From Nymphaea colorata (taxonomy: Eukaryota; Streptophyta; Magnoliopsida; Nymphaeales; Nymphaeaceae): a DNA stretch of 64,000 nucleotides. A program made the position numbers and the translations under genes. Under the pieces are notes generated by a model. That model was not told where the DNA came from. It was given only the letters and a program-made list of their open reading frames with translations, and did not search any database. Location of the stretch: the NCBI RefSeq assembly GCF_008831285.2, contig NC_045141.1:8793353-8857352 (forward strand). Reading direction: 5' to 3'. This document shows, one piece after another, positions 19,616-30,897 of this stretch (the stretch's first letter is position 1; the number at the start of each line of letters is the position of its first letter).

Positions 19616-20188
19616 AGTTCTAAATCATAATCTTGCATTTTTTTTTAGATGTATATATGAGAATACAACTAGAGAAAGGCATGATTGGTGGTTTAATTGA
19701 TCTTGAGTCCATTAATTTCCAGGCCTCTTGCCCAAAACCAATTAGTGCAATTGTGTCATAGATGAGCATTAGACAATTATATTGTGCCCGCTAATCATGT
19801 CTAACATTGTTGGATGGATGAATTAAAATTTGGGATGGCTGGAAAGGTGTCAACCAAAGCTCATGTCTACAGCTACAGAATTCTTCTCCTTGAGGTGTTT
19901 ACAGGAAGAAAGTCTACTGATGAACAGTTTGTTGGGGATTTTAGTTTGAGGCAATGGGTGGCTGAAGCATTTACTGTTGCAATTTCATATGTCATTGACA
20001 GCCATCTTTTGAATGAAAGCAACACTACTCCAACTGAAAGATCAGCTTCTATGAATGAGCTGCTGGTGATGATCATGGAGATAGCCTTGTCATGTTCAAC
20101 GGTGTCTCCAAATGAGAGAATGGACGTGAAGGAAGTGGTTGTTGGGCTGAGAAGGATACGACAGAAGACAAGAATGATAGAAGGATAA

Positions 20189-21080
20189 TTCAAATACATC
20201 CAGAGATACAAAGAGATTTAATTCCAGGGCGCAAACCAGCCATTGGCTAAAATAGTTGGAGGTGGAAATGTAGTTTGATTGCTTTCATTTAGAGCTCTCA
20301 CTTGCATTGCTCAATTACAGTTGCATATAGGATTTAATAAAGATATGCTTAATATGCTTGTGTGTTCTATTCCTAAGGCATTTGGGTGACCAATCTTGTA
20401 GAACAACTCACATTTCCAGTGCAAGTTACGTGAAAGAGGCTTGGAACTTTGTCCATTATTGCAGTTTGTGCTTTGTTCTAAGTAAGGACACCACTATAGC
20501 CATAGTTCACATAAATCCTTTCAATTTTCTAAAATTTTGATGTACTATATCCTCACCACAATTTCTTAAACCTACCAAAAAAATGCACAACAAGAAGAGT
20601 GAATAAAAATGCACAATTCCAGTATGTTTTGCACTGATGTCCAATGTTATCAAAAGAAAAGCCCTTAATGAGGAGGATGATAATTATATGCTGTGAGCAT
20701 CATTGTGTTCTTGGAGCATGTAAGTGATCCAAATGACCCTGTTAGTTAAAAGACCCTTCCCCCTACAAGCAAAAGTGAAACTTGGAAAATCTTCATTCTA
20801 TTTCCTAGGAAGTGAATCCATCAATGTTAAGATGAAGCCTGCTGTTATATCAAAGAAAGTAATAGCTTCTATCATTTCAAGCATACAAATATGCATGAAG
20901 CCAAACCCAAGAACACGCCGATGGCCACATTCATAAAATTATTTGCTGGTAACAGTTTGAAGTTTAAGGATGCTAATTTATATTGAAATATTGTGGGAGC
21001 ATTGCAATATGTGTCCCTCACCCAGCCAGATATTGCCTTCTGTGCAAATAAGGTTGTTTGCATCCCAAAATTGGTTTAGG
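20189..21080 (+). other. 3' flank of copy A with a copia RT scrap
   Basis: 20240-20900 aligns to the 3' flank of copy C (32110-33270). 20920-21065 translates in part to NSLKFKDANLY and VGALQYVSLTQPDIAFCANK, which is the RT/RNase H linker region of a copia element (normally GALQYLTITRPDIAFAVNK). The matching scrap after copy C is at 33283-33420. The copia scrap was therefore already next to the receptor-kinase gene before A and C were duplicated. Confidence 0.7.
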
Positions 21081-21344
21081 TTTTGTTTTTGAAGTGTATT
21101 AAAAATAATTTTTATTTTCAAAATAGAAAAAAAAGAACTTGCCCGTCAGTACGAGGCTTGGCCATTCCGAAACCTTTCTCATGGGTAACTAATTTTACGG
21201 CTATGTTCATTCCCCATGCACTTCATATTCGCCCAAACATTATCTTCAACCTATATGTGGCGTGTGGTATTTGGTAAAAAAGTTAGAACTTTGTAAAGCG
21301 AAGGAAGGAAATTCTTTTTAAAGGAAAATATTTCATTTAATGGA

Positions 21345-21850
21345 ACAATTAGAGAGGGTGAGATAAAGATTTTTTAGAGAGAGAAAATATAGACAAAGAA
21401 AAACTAGTAAAAGAGCAAGTGATTTTAAGGGAAAATTGAAAGAGAAATAAAGATTTATAAGTGAGTGAAAAGAAATAAAGCAAAAAACTAGTAGAAAAGA
21501 AAGAGTTTTTAAGAGAAAAACTAGTAGAAGAGCAAGAGATTTTCAGACAAAAATGGGAGAGTGAGAGAGAGATATAAATATTTTAAAGAGATAAGAAAAC
21601 TAGTAGAAGAGCAAGGGAGTTTAAGAGAAAAATGCGTGTGAGAGGGAGAGAGATAAAGATTTTGAAAAGAGAGAAGAAGTTGTAGAATAGCAAAAGATTT
21701 TAAGAAAAAATGAGAGCGAGAGAAATGTCCAAATTTTTAAGGGAGAGAAAAGAAATAGAGAAAGGAAGATTAGCAAAGGGAGATTTTAAGAGAATAATCA
21801 GAGAGATATAAAGATTCTAAGAGAAAAGAAAGAAACATGAGAAAGGGCCA
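21345..21850. repeat. purine-rich minisatellite
   Basis: Nearly all A and G on this strand. Variants of ACTAGTAGAAGAGCAAGAGA followed by TTTTAAGAGAAAAATGAGAG and GAGAGATAAAGATTTT recur at about 21402, 21487, 21521, 21599, 21675 and 21766, mostly about 75-90 bases apart. The units are diverged. Such a one-sided purine run can form triplex or other non-B DNA. No gene is seen in it. Confidence 0.85.
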
Positions 21851-22480
21851 ATAAAATAAGAAAGAAAAATGATCTAATAACGTGATATTTTAACCCCCTT
21901 TTTTTATTTTAATATAGAAATTAAGATTAAGGATATAATTTTGAAAATTTTCAACTTCAATATTTTTATGTAGCCAAGAGAAGAACAACTTGGGCTCATG
22001 GACGGAGGACTTATTTTGAAATTTTTAAAAAATAAGATATATATACACACACATATATATAGACAAAATTGAAAATATTTCATTTACTCTTATGTTTTGC
22101 CAAAATGTATTTCATTTACTCTTTTTGTGCTTCAAACCTCATAAGAAGACACTCTTTTGAAGGTGGATCACTCTTTTAATACTACTAATTGGACAATCAA
22201 TAGTTATTTTATCAAGGGAATGAATATTTGAAAGATGTCAAAACTAATCATAGCGATAATATGAAAATGCAGTTTAACATCTTGTTTTTCCTGAGTTTGA
22301 CAATACTCAACCTCAAAAATCAATATAAAAATAAAAAATCTCATCACAAGCTCTCATCCATCTATGAAAAGAAAAATCAACTAGCCATACATGCACATTT
22401 TCGATTCGTAGAGATACAACGAATGCATACATTCAATAGAAGAAAAAAAAAACATATCATGCCTATTTGAGTTTATCAAA
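21851..22480. other. unassigned A/T-rich spacer
   Basis: No gene or named repeat was recognised. A short TA/CA tract lies at 22037-22061. The open frame at 22228-22470 has biased A/T-rich codons and no family resemblance. Confidence 0.3.
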
Positions 22481-22489
22481 TAAACAAGA

Positions 22490-23540
22490 CTTGGCATCAC
22501 ATTGCTCATGCTCCCATTGCATTTAAGAGTGGCTCTTGGCTCTGAATAAGAAATTTCAAGAACTCTCTTACATGGCCATGGGGAGATGATGAAGGGAAGA
22601 GCAAGAGAAATTGAAACTACATGCCTCGAGATGGTATAGTTCAAGAAGAGATGAGTCCTTTACTTTTGCGGAACAATGAAACTTCCAAAATGAGAACTCT
22701 GATTTATTGAAGAAGCTTCCAAGGGTCTCCTAAGTGCTCTCCTTTCCACTGGTTGAAGATAAAGAAGTGTTGAAAGAGCGAAAGAAGAATTGGTGAAGGA
22801 AGAGAGATTCCAAGCTCATAGTTAGAAGGCTCAAGGAGTTCCTCAAAGGTTGCTTATAACCAAGGATCAAGATGTGGGGGTATTTATAAAAAGAAATAAA
22901 AACAAAATTCAACATTTGAAGGAGTTTTAATTTCTCAAGATTTCTTATGAATTTTTCATTTTGTGAATTATTTTTATTTTTAGTTTCTTTTATAGGTTTT
23001 GACTTGTGGATATTAGCCCTTGGTCCTACAAACACCTTTTGGAGGGAGTTGACAGAGCACTTGGTGCGGCCGTGCATTCTCAACCATAGCACCCGAAAGT
23101 GCCGTGCACCCTAAGCCAGAGTGCAAGACAGCACTCTGCACCCTTCGCCAGAGCACTTAGTAGCGCACCAAGTGCTGTAGGCAGTGCAACAAGTGCTGCC
23201 AAAACTAGGCGCATGTATAAATATTCCTTTTATAAAATGGGTTTGGCTCCGTTTTTTATGATTCCAGGTTCATTTTTGATCTGGATCTAGTTTCCTTGAA
23301 TGGAAAGGGCCCAGATCGATGTCGAAGGTTGCATCATGGATTGGATAGGTGCTTAGGCTTGAAATAAAGATTGTACATCCAGGTTTGAATTTTACGAAGC
23401 TGAGTCAAACTGAAAAGCGAGGGGGAGCTTGCGAATGATGTTGGGAATTGATTCTTGTGTTCGATTTCAAATATTTGAGCCTCAAATATTTTTTTTATCT
23501 ATATTATTAGTTTTTCTTATCTAATCTAGACCTGTGGGCG
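22490..23540 (-). mobile_element. diverged, inverted relative of the 8.7-kb LTR family
   Basis: At 22500-22600 the sequence aligns, on the minus strand, with one conserved LTR block: TCATGCTCCCATTGCA, CTTGGCTCTGAATAAGA and GGCCATGGGGAGATGA. Further right, TTTATAAATACCCCCACATC (read on the minus strand at about 22894-22875) matches the position and form of the family's TATA box. A repeat cluster of GTGCACC and AGAGTGC words occupies 23095-23200, upstream of that promoter. Order and strand agree with an inverted LTR of the same lineage. The ends are not defined. Confidence 0.55.
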
Positions 23541-23559
23541 ATTTTCTGAATCCATTTTC

Positions 23560-23755
23560 CTGTGTGAAACTAATAGCACAAACATCACAAGATAAATAGG
23601 TTTTGCAACAAATAAAAATAGAAAATAAAAAAAAAACTGTTTGGCATTAAAAAACTGAAAAAGTGAAAAAACACGTTAAAAATGAATTAAAAACATGTTT
23701 TTTTGTTTTTAATGTTTTTTTTCAAAAAAACGTGCAAAATATGGAAAGAGGGGGT
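23560..23755 (+). repeat. A/T-rich R1-type module
   Basis: AGGTTTTGCAACAAATAAAA, AAACTGTTTGGCATTAAAAA and the TTTTTAATGTTTTTTTTC run match 8450-8600 within R1 copy 1 in the same orientation. Only this module of R1 is present, so it behaves as a separate repeat. It abuts the truncated kinase copy B at about 23760. Confidence 0.7.
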
Positions 23756-23775
23756 TGGAGAGACATTATCATGAG

Positions 23776-25215
23776 GTTGAAAGATTTCCTGGAATTACCC
23801 TCCCAGTGATTACATATAGAATGGTATCTCAAGCGACGAACAACTTCAGCAATGCAAATTTTCTGGGCAGTGGAAGCTTTGGTTCAGTGTATAAAGGAAT
23901 TCTGGTGGATGGAACAACGGTGGCTGTTAATTAGACACCGAAACCTTCTCAGAGTCATCACATCTTGCACCAGTGCAGATTTCAAGGCTTTAGTTCTCCA
24001 ATACATGCCCCTTGGGAGCCTAGAAATCTGTCTACGTTCAGGTGGCCATCACTTGAATCTCTTCCAAAGATTGGATATCATGATTGACGTTGCTTGTGCT
24101 CTAGAATATCTTCACCATGGTTGTTGGGAGACTATAGATCATTGTGATCTAAAGCCAAGTAATGTGCTCCTAGATGAGAACATGACAACACATGTTGGTG
24201 ACTTTGGCATGGCAAAGATGCTAGTTGGTCATAAATCTTCGACTCTTACAAGTACACTTGGAACCACCGGATACATTGCGCCAGGTACCAACTCTTTGTC
24301 CTATCATAAATTCTATGCTTGAACTGCTACTTAGACTACTTGGTCCTGCTTACCATGGAGAGAAGTTCTATCAACATCCATAATTTCCAAATATCAAGCT
24401 TTAATTTTACATTACCAACCCGTTGACAGCAGATTGACTGGATTTTATTACGAAAAGAGAAAAATCAGATTAATAAGTGAAATTAATGGGGATGATGACT
24501 ATGCTATTTTGCATTTGAATATGAGCCTGAATCCAACTAAAATAGTGAATATTGAACCTAATTATTCACACACATACACGAATGCCAGCAAGTTTACCTT
24601 TTGAATATGTTTCTTTCCTTAGTAAAATTTCACTTCCTCCTTATAAATGCACGGAAACAAAAAATAGAGTTTCATGTGCACCATAAATCAAAACAAAATA
24701 ATTAGTCCTAATTTTTTGCACTACATTCTTTATTTTTGAAGCCATCTCATTTACGACAATGTTCATTGTCTGCTAATATTGCCAGGATCACGTCTGACCT
24801 TGTTGATTGGATGAATTAGAATTCAGGATGGCTGGAAAGGTGTCAACCAAAGCAAACATCTACAGCTATGGGATTCTTCTGCTTGAGGTGTTTACCAGAA
24901 GAAAGCCTACCGATGAACATTTTAATGGGGACTTTACTTTGAAGCAGTGGGTGGCTGAACCGTTTCCGCTTGCAAATTCAGATGTCATGATGTCATCTTC
25001 TGAAGCAAAATAACTGTGAAACGATTTCAGATCATGTCGCCGAAGCCATCTTCTGAAGCAAATAACAGCGAAACTGTTCCAAATGAGCTTCTTGTTTTGA
25101 TCATGGAGACAGGGTTGTTGTGTTCAAGGAAATCATCGACTGAGAGAATAGGCATGAAGGAGGTGGTCGCCAGGCTGTAAACGATACGATGGAAGGCCTC
25201 CCCTTTGGAAGAATG
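23776..25215 (+). pseudogene. LRR receptor kinase pseudogene, copy B (kinase part only)
   Basis: Copy B starts in the juxtamembrane region (GITLPVITYRMVSQATNNFS), followed by the Gly-rich loop GSGSFGSVYKG, the catalytic loop HCDLKPSN and GDFG. Exon 1 ends at 24284 (CCAG|GTACCA). Exon 2 starts at 24820 after an intact AG and ends near 25215. The LRRs, signal peptide and transmembrane helix are absent. About 68 bases between GTGGCTGTTAA and TTAGACACC, present in copy E, are deleted. This removes the region after the kinase Lys and shifts the frame. A second frameshift lies near 24990. The closest relative in the window is E: codons and the 3' flank agree with E more than with A or C. Confidence 0.9.
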
Positions 25216-25419
25216 TCAAAAATAAACCAATCCTTTACTTTTATTTGGAAAACAAGGGACCTGCTTTTGCTTCTGACTTTTATTGTGTTTCCCAACACCC
25301 AGATAGAAAAACTTTCTTTTAGCAAAATGCGAGTAAAACAGTAAAAGTTTTTCCACTTGGTAACATATATGACATTTATTGGCTAATGCAGTTCCATTTT
25401 TCGTCCATCTTATACGTCA
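25216..25419 (+). other. 3' flank of copy B shared with copy E
   Basis: GGGACCTGCTTTTGCTTCTG and TTGTGTTTCCCAACA match the inverted flank of E at 43675-43440. This shows that B and E were duplicated together with their downstream sequence. Confidence 0.7.
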
Positions 25420-26458
25420 TATAAGGTTGGTTGGGTCTTTACATCCAATCCTAATTTAGAAACCAATTCACATTGACATTCATATGTATATGTATGAATT
25501 CACATCCTTATTGGATCCCACTAGAACATTGGACTCCCGTTCTCATTCACTTATGAAAGCGCATGACCAATCTAAACCTGTTTGCTCCAAATTTATGCGA
25601 CAAAAATGGTTCAAAAATCAGGTCATGTGGTAGTTGAACATAGTAAGTCCATTTACATACCTAATCAAAGTGGATTCACAAGACCAAATTGATGCTGTTT
25701 CTTGACGTTGGCAAGGTCAACAAAGGGTTGGGTTGAAGTCCAACCAGACCGAGTCCGAGATACAGAATGTTGAATTCCTAGTACCACCAGGAAGCATCTG
25801 ACAACTCACAAAAATACACCTACCTTTCGTTATTATAAAAACCACACAGTTGTACCATGATAAACTAAAATATATATAAACTTAGTACCCTTTAAACGAA
25901 CATGTACGCTCGCCTATCTTTTCTCACCTAATAATTCTATAATTAAGTAAAGCAACATCAATTTTAATATTTTATGCATTAATAAAAGGGCATAACTAGT
26001 TGGGACATAGTGAACCATGTATGTATGTTATTTGGTGTCGTCATGGTGGCTGATAATGGAAATTAATGAGCTGATAATTTGTTTATATGGAAACTACTTT
26101 TAGTCTTTTCATCTTAATAATTATACGTAAGCTATTTAGTAACTAGCAGAAGTTTACTCTTAATCAACAGTGCAAACATTTTGTATTTCCTCTTATCCCC
26201 ATATCTTTAGATAAACTGTCAAATTTTCCTATCAATTTATTTGAAAAGATAAGTGCCTTCACTGTTCATACTAATATAAAAACACAAGTATATACACCTT
26301 GCCGTCTCACAGTGGCCGAGTAAAAGAAATATTATTTTGAAACAGGAAAAGCTGGAACATAACTTGTTCATGGTTTCCTTCTCTTCTTGAGCAGACACAA
26401 ACCCTTAACTTCGTGACCCCGAATAGTTGAGTAGTGCTGAAATTCTTTGGAACTAGAT

Positions 26459-26775
26459 AGGGCTGTACAATTAGTCAAGCCAACTCAAGTTCGGCTTGAG
26501 CTTGTTCAATTATGCTCGATTTGATAACACAAGCTTATAAATGAGTCGAGTTCAAGTTACATGAATTTGACTCTATTTTCTTTAATTTAGTTTATCTTCT
26601 TTTTTAATTAAAGTTGGTAAAGGAATTGAACAAGCCAAATTAAGCCCGATTTGGTCTATTGAGTCAACCTTTTGCACATCATGTACAGCTCAAGTCGAGC
26701 CCATTCCACTATTTTGTTCTATAGTCGACCTTTTGCTGATCTTGTACAGCTCTACTCGAGCTCGAGCCCAGCAAT
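26459..26775. repeat. GGCTGTACAATTAG / CTCGAGCTCGAGCC repeat in S1
   Basis: Starts AGGGCTGTACAATTAGTCAA and is rich in TCAAGCT, CTTGAGC and CTCGAGC words, ending at CTCGAGCTCGAGCCC. Copies are at 37387-37730, at 40904-41170 (cut by the assembly gap) and, more diverged, at 59540-59700. The shared word set reads as a MITE-like family. Confidence 0.65.
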
Positions 26776-26910
26776 CACTCCTTGTACGCAGTGCATTTAT
26801 TGGAAAGGATGTGTCAGCCCATTTGAGCCGATTCAGGCTGATTCTAATAACATCTATCATATGATTGGCGGGAATTGCTCTATTGATAGTGTCCAATAAG
26901 CCATTCCACC

Positions 26911-27094
26911 AGGGGCGGAGCTAGAAATTTTCATGAAGGGAGCCGGATTAATGTTTCTAAATTTTAATACGAGCTGAAATATAACAAATTTTTATATAAA
27001 ATAAATAAAATTTTCTAAAATTTATATGTAATTTTTTTAAAAAATTGAGGTGGGGCCAGGGCCCATGGCATTCCCCCCTAGCTCAGACCCTGCC
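26911..27094. mobile_element. MITE with AGGGGCGGAGCTAG ends
   Basis: Left end AGGGGCGGAGCTAGAAATTT. The right end, read inverted, is GGCAGGGTCTGAGCTAG. The interior is A/T-rich with GAGGTGGGGCCAGGGCCCAT before the right end. S2 lacks it at the matching place (near 37900), so it inserted in S1 alone. A degenerate copy is at 55591-55761. Confidence 0.7.
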
Positions 27095-27490
27095 TTCTAC
27101 ATAAAAAAAATAGAAATAAAAAAAAAGATAAAGAGTAAAAACTGGCAAAAAACATGATACTGAAAATATGTTTGCTAAGCTAAGAAACAATCTTGTTGAT
27201 TAGAATGTGGAAATAAGAAGACTGTGCCGAAGATGCAAAGTGTGGGAATAAGAAAGCGATATCACATTCTTTCCAAGAGAGTAGGCTAGGTCTTCCATCG
27301 ATTTTAACTAGAAAACAAAAATGATAAATTTTTTTGAAACAGAACATATAAGACGACCATGATATGGGTTAGTGGTTTGAATCAATAGCCAATAGTGTGA
27401 CTAAAATCGCTGTTGAAAGGAGTGGATGAAGTTGCCCTAACTCCAGTCCAGGGATTTAATGATGTAGTTGTGAGTCAGCACAAAATATTA

Positions 27491-28157
27491 ACAATTAGAT
27501 TCTTTTTAAGCATAGTTAAAGAAAGTATAAAAACTGATTAATTACCACTTGTCATTTTCATATATGTTGCTCGTTACTGGCAGATGCTATGGAATATTTC
27601 CAATTTTACTTGGGTTTCCGATTCAGGAAAACATGTGGGCTGGTGTAGGCAACTACCCAGTTGCTTCTAAATTGGAAAATGGACTTGGGTCCATTGCTCT
27701 CGCTACATGAGCTGCCCCTACTAAAGCAAGTGAAATTGGACCAACACTTATGGACTAACACTGCTCCTTAGGTTATAACGAGATTGAGTTTCTTGCTCCT
27801 GCAACAGATGTACACTCAAAGGAAAAAAGAGGGAAGATTGGAGTATTTTAAAAATATTTTATGATGAAGTGTATCTTTTAGACTTTTAAAATTTTTTATA
27901 AATTTCATTTTGTCCTTTCAAAAACCTCCATTTTTCACTTTATTAGGAATATTTGGATTTTTTTACACTCCTCTGCATGATGCATATAACCAGTTTCGTT
28001 TATATCCTTCTTCTGCATACAGGGGTAGAAGAAAAGGTGAATTGGCAGATGCCATCACACCCTCAAGTTTTAAAATTTTCAATTTTATCCATTAAATGAC
28101 CATTAGTCGTGCGGCTAGATTTGGAAGTGTGAAGCAATATGCTCCAAACCAATAGAC
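27491..28157. other. unassigned spacer before copy C
   Basis: No gene was recognised. A/T-rich with no repeat that I can match elsewhere in the window. The open frame at 27910-28095 has no recognisable family. Confidence 0.3.
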
Positions 28158-30865
28158 CTGAGTCTTCTTTAATTTGTAAAGAAACGCACAAATTTTCTAG
28201 AAGTGGGATCCATACATAAATTAAAAGACCTACCTTCTTCTCCGAAAAGGAACTATATCTCGAAAGGAACTTGAAGGTACTATCTCCCCATACATCAGCA
28301 ATCTCTCCTTCTTACATGATCTTGATCTCTCGAATGACAGTTTCCATGGTCACCTTCTCGTTGATTTTAGTTGTCTCCCTCTGTTAAAAAAACTTTCCAT
28401 CAGAAAAATCCATTTTGAGCGGTCGATCCCACAAACACTGAGCCATTGTCGAGGTCTCCAAATACTGTTAGCACCAGATAACCAATTCTATGGAAGCTTC
28501 CCAAAGTCTCTAGGCAGTTTGTCAGAACTCAAGTACCTAAACATTAGTGGTAATAGGCTCACCGCACTATTCCAGTTGCTTTGGCTAATGTCACAAAACT
28601 AAAGAGGTTTAATATCGGTGAAATAGATACAGGGAAATTCCTGAGTGGAGCTAACCATTCATGCTTTAGCATGCAAATGAACAATCTCACTGGTACACTA
28701 CCTGAGAGCTTGTTTAACCTATCTGCTCTTTCGGGTTTGATTTTCATGACCAATCAACTGATAGGGCATCTCCCAAAAAATGCTGGCCGCTTCCTGCCCA
28801 ATCTCGAACAACTCTATATGGCTGCAAACAATTTTGATGGAACTCTCGGGCTTCTCTTACTAATGCTACAAGACTTCAAGTGCTTACTGCAGAAAGCAAT
28901 AAATTTAGTGGTCTGATGCCATTAGAATTAGGTAGTCTGTCACAACTCAGGCGCCTTTACCTAGGGAGAAGTATGTTTACCAATGTCTCTGGCAGCTGCA
29001 AGCTCTCCATTCTCGCATCCCTCACGAGGTGTCGGATGCTAGAGGAAGTTGATTTGTCACATAACTTTTTGAACGGCATTCTTCCTGCCTCTATTGGAAA
29101 CCTGACAACCACCTTGTCGACACTGGACCTTTCCTCTAATCAGATTTAAGGTACTATCCCATTGAACCTAGCCAACTTGACCAAGTTAATTGCCTTATGT
29201 TTGAGTTCCAACAAAATGAAAGGGCTCATTCCACCAAATATAGGATAGATGTACAGCTTACAGGTGTTGCTTCTTTACAACAATGCATTAGAAGGCCCAA
29301 TCCCACTGTCAATGTACCAGTTGGTCCGCATGTATGCTTTTACGATTGGACACAACGTGCTAATTGGGCCAATTTCAAGATCTATAAACAATCTCACTAG
29401 TTTGATAAAGCTGGATGTAAGCTCAAACAATTTGTCATCAACACTACCACCTGGTCTTTGTGAGTTGGACTTGTTTGTGCTAAAATTGCAAGACAACTCT
29501 TTCACTGGTCACCTCCCTCTAAATCTCAGAAATTTAGCCATGATGGACTACATTGATATCTCTACAAACAAGCTGAGTGGAGAGTTGCCTGCATCATTAT
29601 CAAAGCTCCAAATGCTTGAGTATTTGAACCTCTCTCACAACACATTTGATGGTCACATTCCTCAACAACTTGATCACATGGTAAACGTTGGAGCTATTGA
29701 CCTTTCCCACAACAAGCTCTCGGGTGAGATACCAAAATCATTGGAGAAACTTCAACACATGCACGTCTTGGACTTGTCCTTCAATCTATTGGAAGGAAAG
29801 ATACCAAGTGGTGGAAATTTTGCAAACCTTTCTGCTGAGTTGTTCCTAGGGAACTATGCACTATGTGGAGCTCCCAAGTTCCTTGCCCCATTGTGCTTAG
29901 ACAAAACAAAGAGGCAGAGTAAAAGCAATGCGACTAGAGTCATTGCTGCTTGCTCAATTGGAAGCTTGCCACTTTTCGTCATTGTTTGCACACTCATTGG
30001 TATCTCATGCCATAGAAAGAAGGGGTTGTTGAAACATCCCGATGACATTGAAACATTACGAGGAATTACACTTCCAGTGATTTCTCACAAAGAGCTATTG
30101 CATGCAACGAGCAACTTCTGCAAATTTTCTTGGGAATGGAAGCTTTGGTTCAGTGTACAAAGGAATTCTAGCAGATGGAACGACAGTGTCTGTTAAGGTC
30201 CTTAATTTGTTATTTGAGGGAGCATCTAAAAGTTTTGACATCGAGTGCACTGTTATGCACCAAATCAGGCATCGAAACCTCATTAAAGTCATTACATCTT
30301 GCTCTAGTAGAGATTTCAAGCCCTTAGTTCTTCAATACATGCCCCTTGGAGGCCTAGAAGTCTGTCTACATTTGGGTGGCCATCACTTGAATCTCTTTCA
30401 GAGATTGGATATCATGATTGATGTGGCTTGTGCTCTAGAATATCTTCACCATGGTTATTCGGAGACTATAGTTCATTGTGATCAGAAGCCAAGTAATGTG
30501 CTTCTAGATGAGAACAAGACTGCATACGTCAGCGATTTTGGCATTGCAAAGATTCTAGTTGGTCAGAATTATTCTACTGTTACAGCCGCTCTCGGAACCA
30601 CATGATACATTGCGCCAGGTATGTATCTCTTATTTTTTTGTCCTTTTATAAATTATGTGTTTGACGAAGTGTGAGTATAATTGCCTGATACGTTTCTTGA
30701 GTCAACGTGACCTGGCTTTGAGTTCTCATATGAGAGTGTGCATGTGTGAACACACTCTCTTTCTCTTCAATAATGCTTTCCCAGAGAAAGAGGAAGAGAA
30801 GGTGGGATAGCATGGGAGGGGCAAAGAGAGAGTGGGTGGGTTTGCCAGTCCTAGTGGACTTTCTA

Positions 30866-30897
<32 letters not shown>

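Larger units (their letters stand above)
18195..19826 (+). other. kinase intron of copy A
   Basis: The intron begins GTACGT at 18195. In copies B, C and E the acceptor is GAATTAG|AAT, joining GCGCCAG to AATT to encode the canonical APEFG motif. Here the same place reads GAATTAA|AAT, so the AG is lost. The intron carries a CT and TA repeat tract at 18409-18443, a (TA)n tract at 18634-18681 and a Mutator-type MITE at 19340-19615. Much of it aligns to the introns of C (30619-31805) and D (38640-39300). Confidence 0.8.
15372..20188 (+). pseudogene. LRR receptor kinase pseudogene, copy A (LRR-XII type)
   Basis: This is the most complete family member in layout. The ATG at 15372 begins a signal peptide (LLGLLLCFSFTSTVVLG), then an LRR N-terminal cap (CEWNGVSC), many LxxLxLxxNxLxGxIP repeats, a transmembrane helix at 17515-17590 and a Ser/Thr kinase. 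Exon 1 ends at 18194 (CCAG|GTACGT) and exon 2 runs 19827-20188. The catalytic loop reads HCDLKPSN, so it is a non-RD kinase, as expected for pattern-recognition receptors of the FLS2/EFR/Xa21 class. DFG has become DLG. Breaks: a one-base loss near 15857, stops at 16186, 16608, 16902, 16990, 17675 and 17782, a deletion near 16480, and a lost splice acceptor. Intact relatives sense microbial ligands at the plasma membrane, but this copy cannot make such a protein. Confidence 0.9.
25420..27490 (+). repeat. segmental duplication S1
   Basis: S1 aligns to S2 (36040-38455, same strand). Part of it aligns to S4 (42560-43480, inverted) and part to S3 (40904-41270). Marks are TTGGATCCCACTAGAACATT, TTTATATGGAAACTACTTTT, CGTAAGCTATTTAGTAACTA and AGTGGATGAAGTTGCCCTAA. 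No gene is visible. S1 lacks the long TA tract found in S2, and it carries its own MITE at 26911-27094. Confidence 0.8.
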
